DNA of 64,000 nucleotides from Otis tarda. Taxonomy: Eukaryota > Chordata > Aves > Otidiformes > Otididae. The DNA lies in contig CM048552.1 in assembly GCA_026413225.1 (NCBI GenBank), positions 63,441,001-63,505,000 of the forward strand, given 5' to 3'. A program made the translations under genes and the position numbers. Under the pieces are notes generated by a model that saw only the letters and a program-made list of their open reading frames with translations, made no database searches and was not told where the DNA came from. Positions within the stretch are counted from its first letter, which is position 1, and each line of letters begins with the position of its first letter. Below, piece after piece: positions 61,815 through 64,000 of this stretch.

Positions 61815-63533
61815 CTAGATGGGGGAAGAAAGAAAAAAAAAGATTACTCTTTCTTGGAATACTTAGATGTGAAAGGTTCTTTGAACTGAATGATAATGAA
61901 AAAAAAACCTCAAAAATTTTTTTAACAGCGAAGTCCCTACTGAAACTCACTGCAATGTATTCAATGTTACCGCTAGCAGTAATTTTGGGCTGAATAAGAT
62001 GAAAGATGTCCTCTGATACTTTCAGAACCAACAAGGTTACCCTTTTCAGCAACAAATGGTGTGTGCACATATATATATTGTTTCCATTGCATTTATTGAT
62101 CCACTGTGTTTAAATGAGTAGTAAACTATAAAAATCAGCAAGAGACAAGAATGAGAATTTCCCCCCTCTCAGCAGTCTAGCAATAGCACATTGTGTTTCT
62201 GTGCTAGATGCTAAGTTCAGGTCATTAGCATCTAAGAAAACAGGGGCATGCTGAGCAGTAATTACAGTACATGACACTGCTCTCAGGTGACTTCAAGAAT
62301 GAGTTATGAAGAAAGGATTGGCTACTGGTAGAATCTTAATAGGAGAATAAAACAGGAAGGAGGATTAAGGGGCTGGCAGAGATAACAGATCCTCAATAAT
62401 GTGCTAATAAATTCTATTTAATCTCTGTCCCTGTATTTTTCAGTACAAAGGTCATTTTTCAAAAGTCACAACTGCATCCTAAGTGGCCTAAAATTGCTGC
62501 ACTGCTATTTTTAAACACAACTTTTCTAAAAAAGAAATAAAAAACTTTTGAGTTATTATCAGGCCCTATTAGTCTAGGACTCTTCATTTCATATTTCTGA
62601 CCAGCAAACCCGATCCTCTACAGGGATTTCTTTAGTGCTACCTGAGTGAAGTCAAAGAACTGCATTTGACTCCTGCTGATGTTCCTTAGCAGTCCAGTTT
62701 TCCCTACTTGAGACTGTAGAAATTCATTTAGAAATTAGACAACTTGTTTGGATGAAGCTAGAATTAGCAAGGCTACATAAAACACATCTGAATTTAATCT
62801 AATTTATTTCAAAGGATAAAAAGCCCCTCCAGCCTAACACAGACTTTCCTTCTCTTCTAAGTTTAACTTAGCTGTTGAATGATTGAGAAATATATGGTCA
62901 GACTGTCTTAGTGCAATTTTTGTGCTAAAGGTATCATCATCTTTTTGTAGCACGTTCATTTGCCATATTCAGAACTACAGACCCATCTCTTGTCTATCAA
63001 GAAGCTCTCTTCCCTCCCCCACAAAGCCAAAGCAAGAACTATTTCTTATATAACTAGTTGCCTGTAACTACTCCCGAAGTCTTTCTCACAAAAGATTCTA
63101 ATTACAGTAAAAGTAACTTAAAAACAGTAGTCACTTATTTTAGTCTCCTTGTCCTCAGTGCAACAATCAAGTGCGTATTTCCATACGCACCATATTCTGA
63201 GCTAAACCTTTTCCTACGTTCCTCTTTTCCTTGAGGGAAAAAAACCCAACCGTAACAACTCACACCCACCCCTTTCCAATCTCCAGTTCTGCTCCTACCC
63301 CATAAGCACAGAGATTACCTGTAGAGACCAAAGTAACGGAGTTTCTTCATGAGGGCATAGTAGGTGTTGTGAGGAGGATACCAGTTGTAGACCTCCTTCC
63401 GCTTGGCCAAAGGCTGCTCACTGAATAACTTCACTACTTTCATAGATTTTGAGTCAGTTGGCCTGACAACTTCTCCGAATATCTGAGCACTCAGCCGGGC
63501 CATTCGAAGGGCATAGCTGGAAACATTGGACAT
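61709..63533 (-). CDS. MRPS33: MRPS33, small-subunit mitochondrial ribosomal protein mS33 (complete CDS, two exons)
   Basis: The joined reading frame 63533-63319 plus 61814-61709 gives exactly 106 residues, the length of human MRPS33. The product is a nuclear-encoded component of the mitochondrial 28S ribosomal subunit. The core [18 protein letters not shown] and the lysine-rich tail ([20 protein letters not shown]) are diagnostic. The gene lies upstream of BRAF on the same strand, as in mammals. The non-coding first exon and promoter are expected beyond 64000. There is no frameshift or missing segment. Confidence 0.97.
61815..63318 (-). other. MRPS33: MRPS33 intron between the two coding exons
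   Basis: 1.5 kb with GTAATC donor and CATCTAG acceptor. AT-rich, with no repeat or other gene recognised. Confidence 0.9.
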
Positions 63534-63574
63534 CTCCCAAGGAAGAGTGGGCACACATAGACAGACGGACCTTC
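63319..63574 (-). CDS. MRPS33: MRPS33 first coding exon, with 41 nt of 5' UTR
   Basis: The acceptor is TCCTTTTGCAG|GAAGG at 63575, followed by 41 nt of leader and then ATG at 63533 ([20 protein letters not shown]). It ends with CTCTACAG|GTAATC, splitting the Arg72 codon after two bases. The ATG has a purine at -3 but T at +4. An upstream out-of-frame ATG at 63558 in weak context opens a 34-codon frame that overlaps the main one. A longer in-frame extension upstream to 63590 is open but lies in intron sequence, so it is not used. Confidence 0.96.
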
Positions 63575-64000
63575 CTGCAAAAGGAAACACAAAAGAGCCA
63601 CAACTCTAAGATGACCGAGTATTGCAAGCTATCCCAGAATTAAGGCAAACAAAACAACTCATCGTACACTGATCAAGCGTTTGAAGTCATGCATTCCTTG
63701 CATGAAATCAGTCTAATTCTTAGTACATTTTCCTGCATATAAAGAATGGCTACACTAATTCAGGTACAACTTGCAGCCTAACTAGGACACTACAGACAGC
63801 AACACAGATTATAAAAGTACCTACACTGAACCACAATTTACCATGGCTAATTTATTAGCAGATCCCACTCAGCCTCCTTAAGGGTACCTTTAAACTCCAG
63901 TCACAGGAACAACTACACCATGAACTCTGCCAAAAATGGTGCCCACTGCCGTGCCTCTGACTACTACACAAGCATAAGGTAAGACACCACTTAAACATAT
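63575..64000 (-). other. MRPS33: MRPS33 intron upstream of the first coding exon (partial)
   Basis: Sequence upstream of the TTTTGCAG acceptor. There is no CpG island or start-site signature here, so the first exon is expected beyond the window. Confidence 0.7.

Noticed and set aside
63575-63590. In-frame upstream ATG extending MRPS33 by 19 residues
   Set aside because: It lies on the intron side of a strong TTTTGCAG acceptor, and the standard start at 63533 gives the family length of 106.

Overview
The window is nuclear DNA from a bird. The genes are vertebrate, with conserved exons split by long AT-rich introns. The interspersed repeats are dominated by CR1 LINEs with the avian 3' end (copies of an ATTCTATG-like octamer), plus solo LTRs of types I associate with bird endogenous retroviruses. 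The repeat style suggests a neoavian bird rather than a fowl, but species cannot be named from this sequence.

Two protein-coding genes lie head to tail on the minus strand. The first four coding exons of BRAF fill most of the window: exon 1 at 48499-48645, exon 2 at 31220-31321, exon 3 at 17038-17301 and exon 4 at 566-669. They are separated by introns of about 17.2, 13.9 and 16.4 kb, and the rest of BRAF lies beyond position 1. MRPS33 (mitochondrial small-subunit ribosomal protein mS33) has its complete 106-codon reading frame in two exons at 63319-63574 and 61709-61814. Its first, non-coding exon and promoter should lie beyond 64000. The BRAF-MRPS33 order matches the mammalian arrangement.

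The BRAF start sits in a CpG island at about 47950-49240. The island holds three perfect CRE palindromes (TGACGTCA) within 75 bp, a YY1-type element over the start codon, GC boxes, an NRF1-like site and two G-quadruplex-type tracts on the template strand. Between this island and MRPS33 is about 12 kb of intergenic DNA with one 210-bp (TTTTC)n microsatellite, one unexplained 158-codon open frame and no recognisable gene.

The introns hold CR1 copies at 6.6, 19.6-21.2, 23.0-24.1 (one nested in another), 28.0-28.8, 32.2-33.1 and 34.1-34.5 kb. They also hold three LTR-like elements: 2.46-3.23 kb (gammaretrovirus-like), 8.06-8.58 kb, and 17.55-18.71 kb (the last with a perfect 5-bp target duplication). 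No CRISPR, tRNA, rRNA or operon-like system is present. The least explained feature is a 119-bp GC-rich block at 26944-27062 in BRAF intron 2. It carries a 12-bp-stem hairpin that competes with a second hairpin, and it is framed by exon-like splice signals on the strand opposite BRAF.
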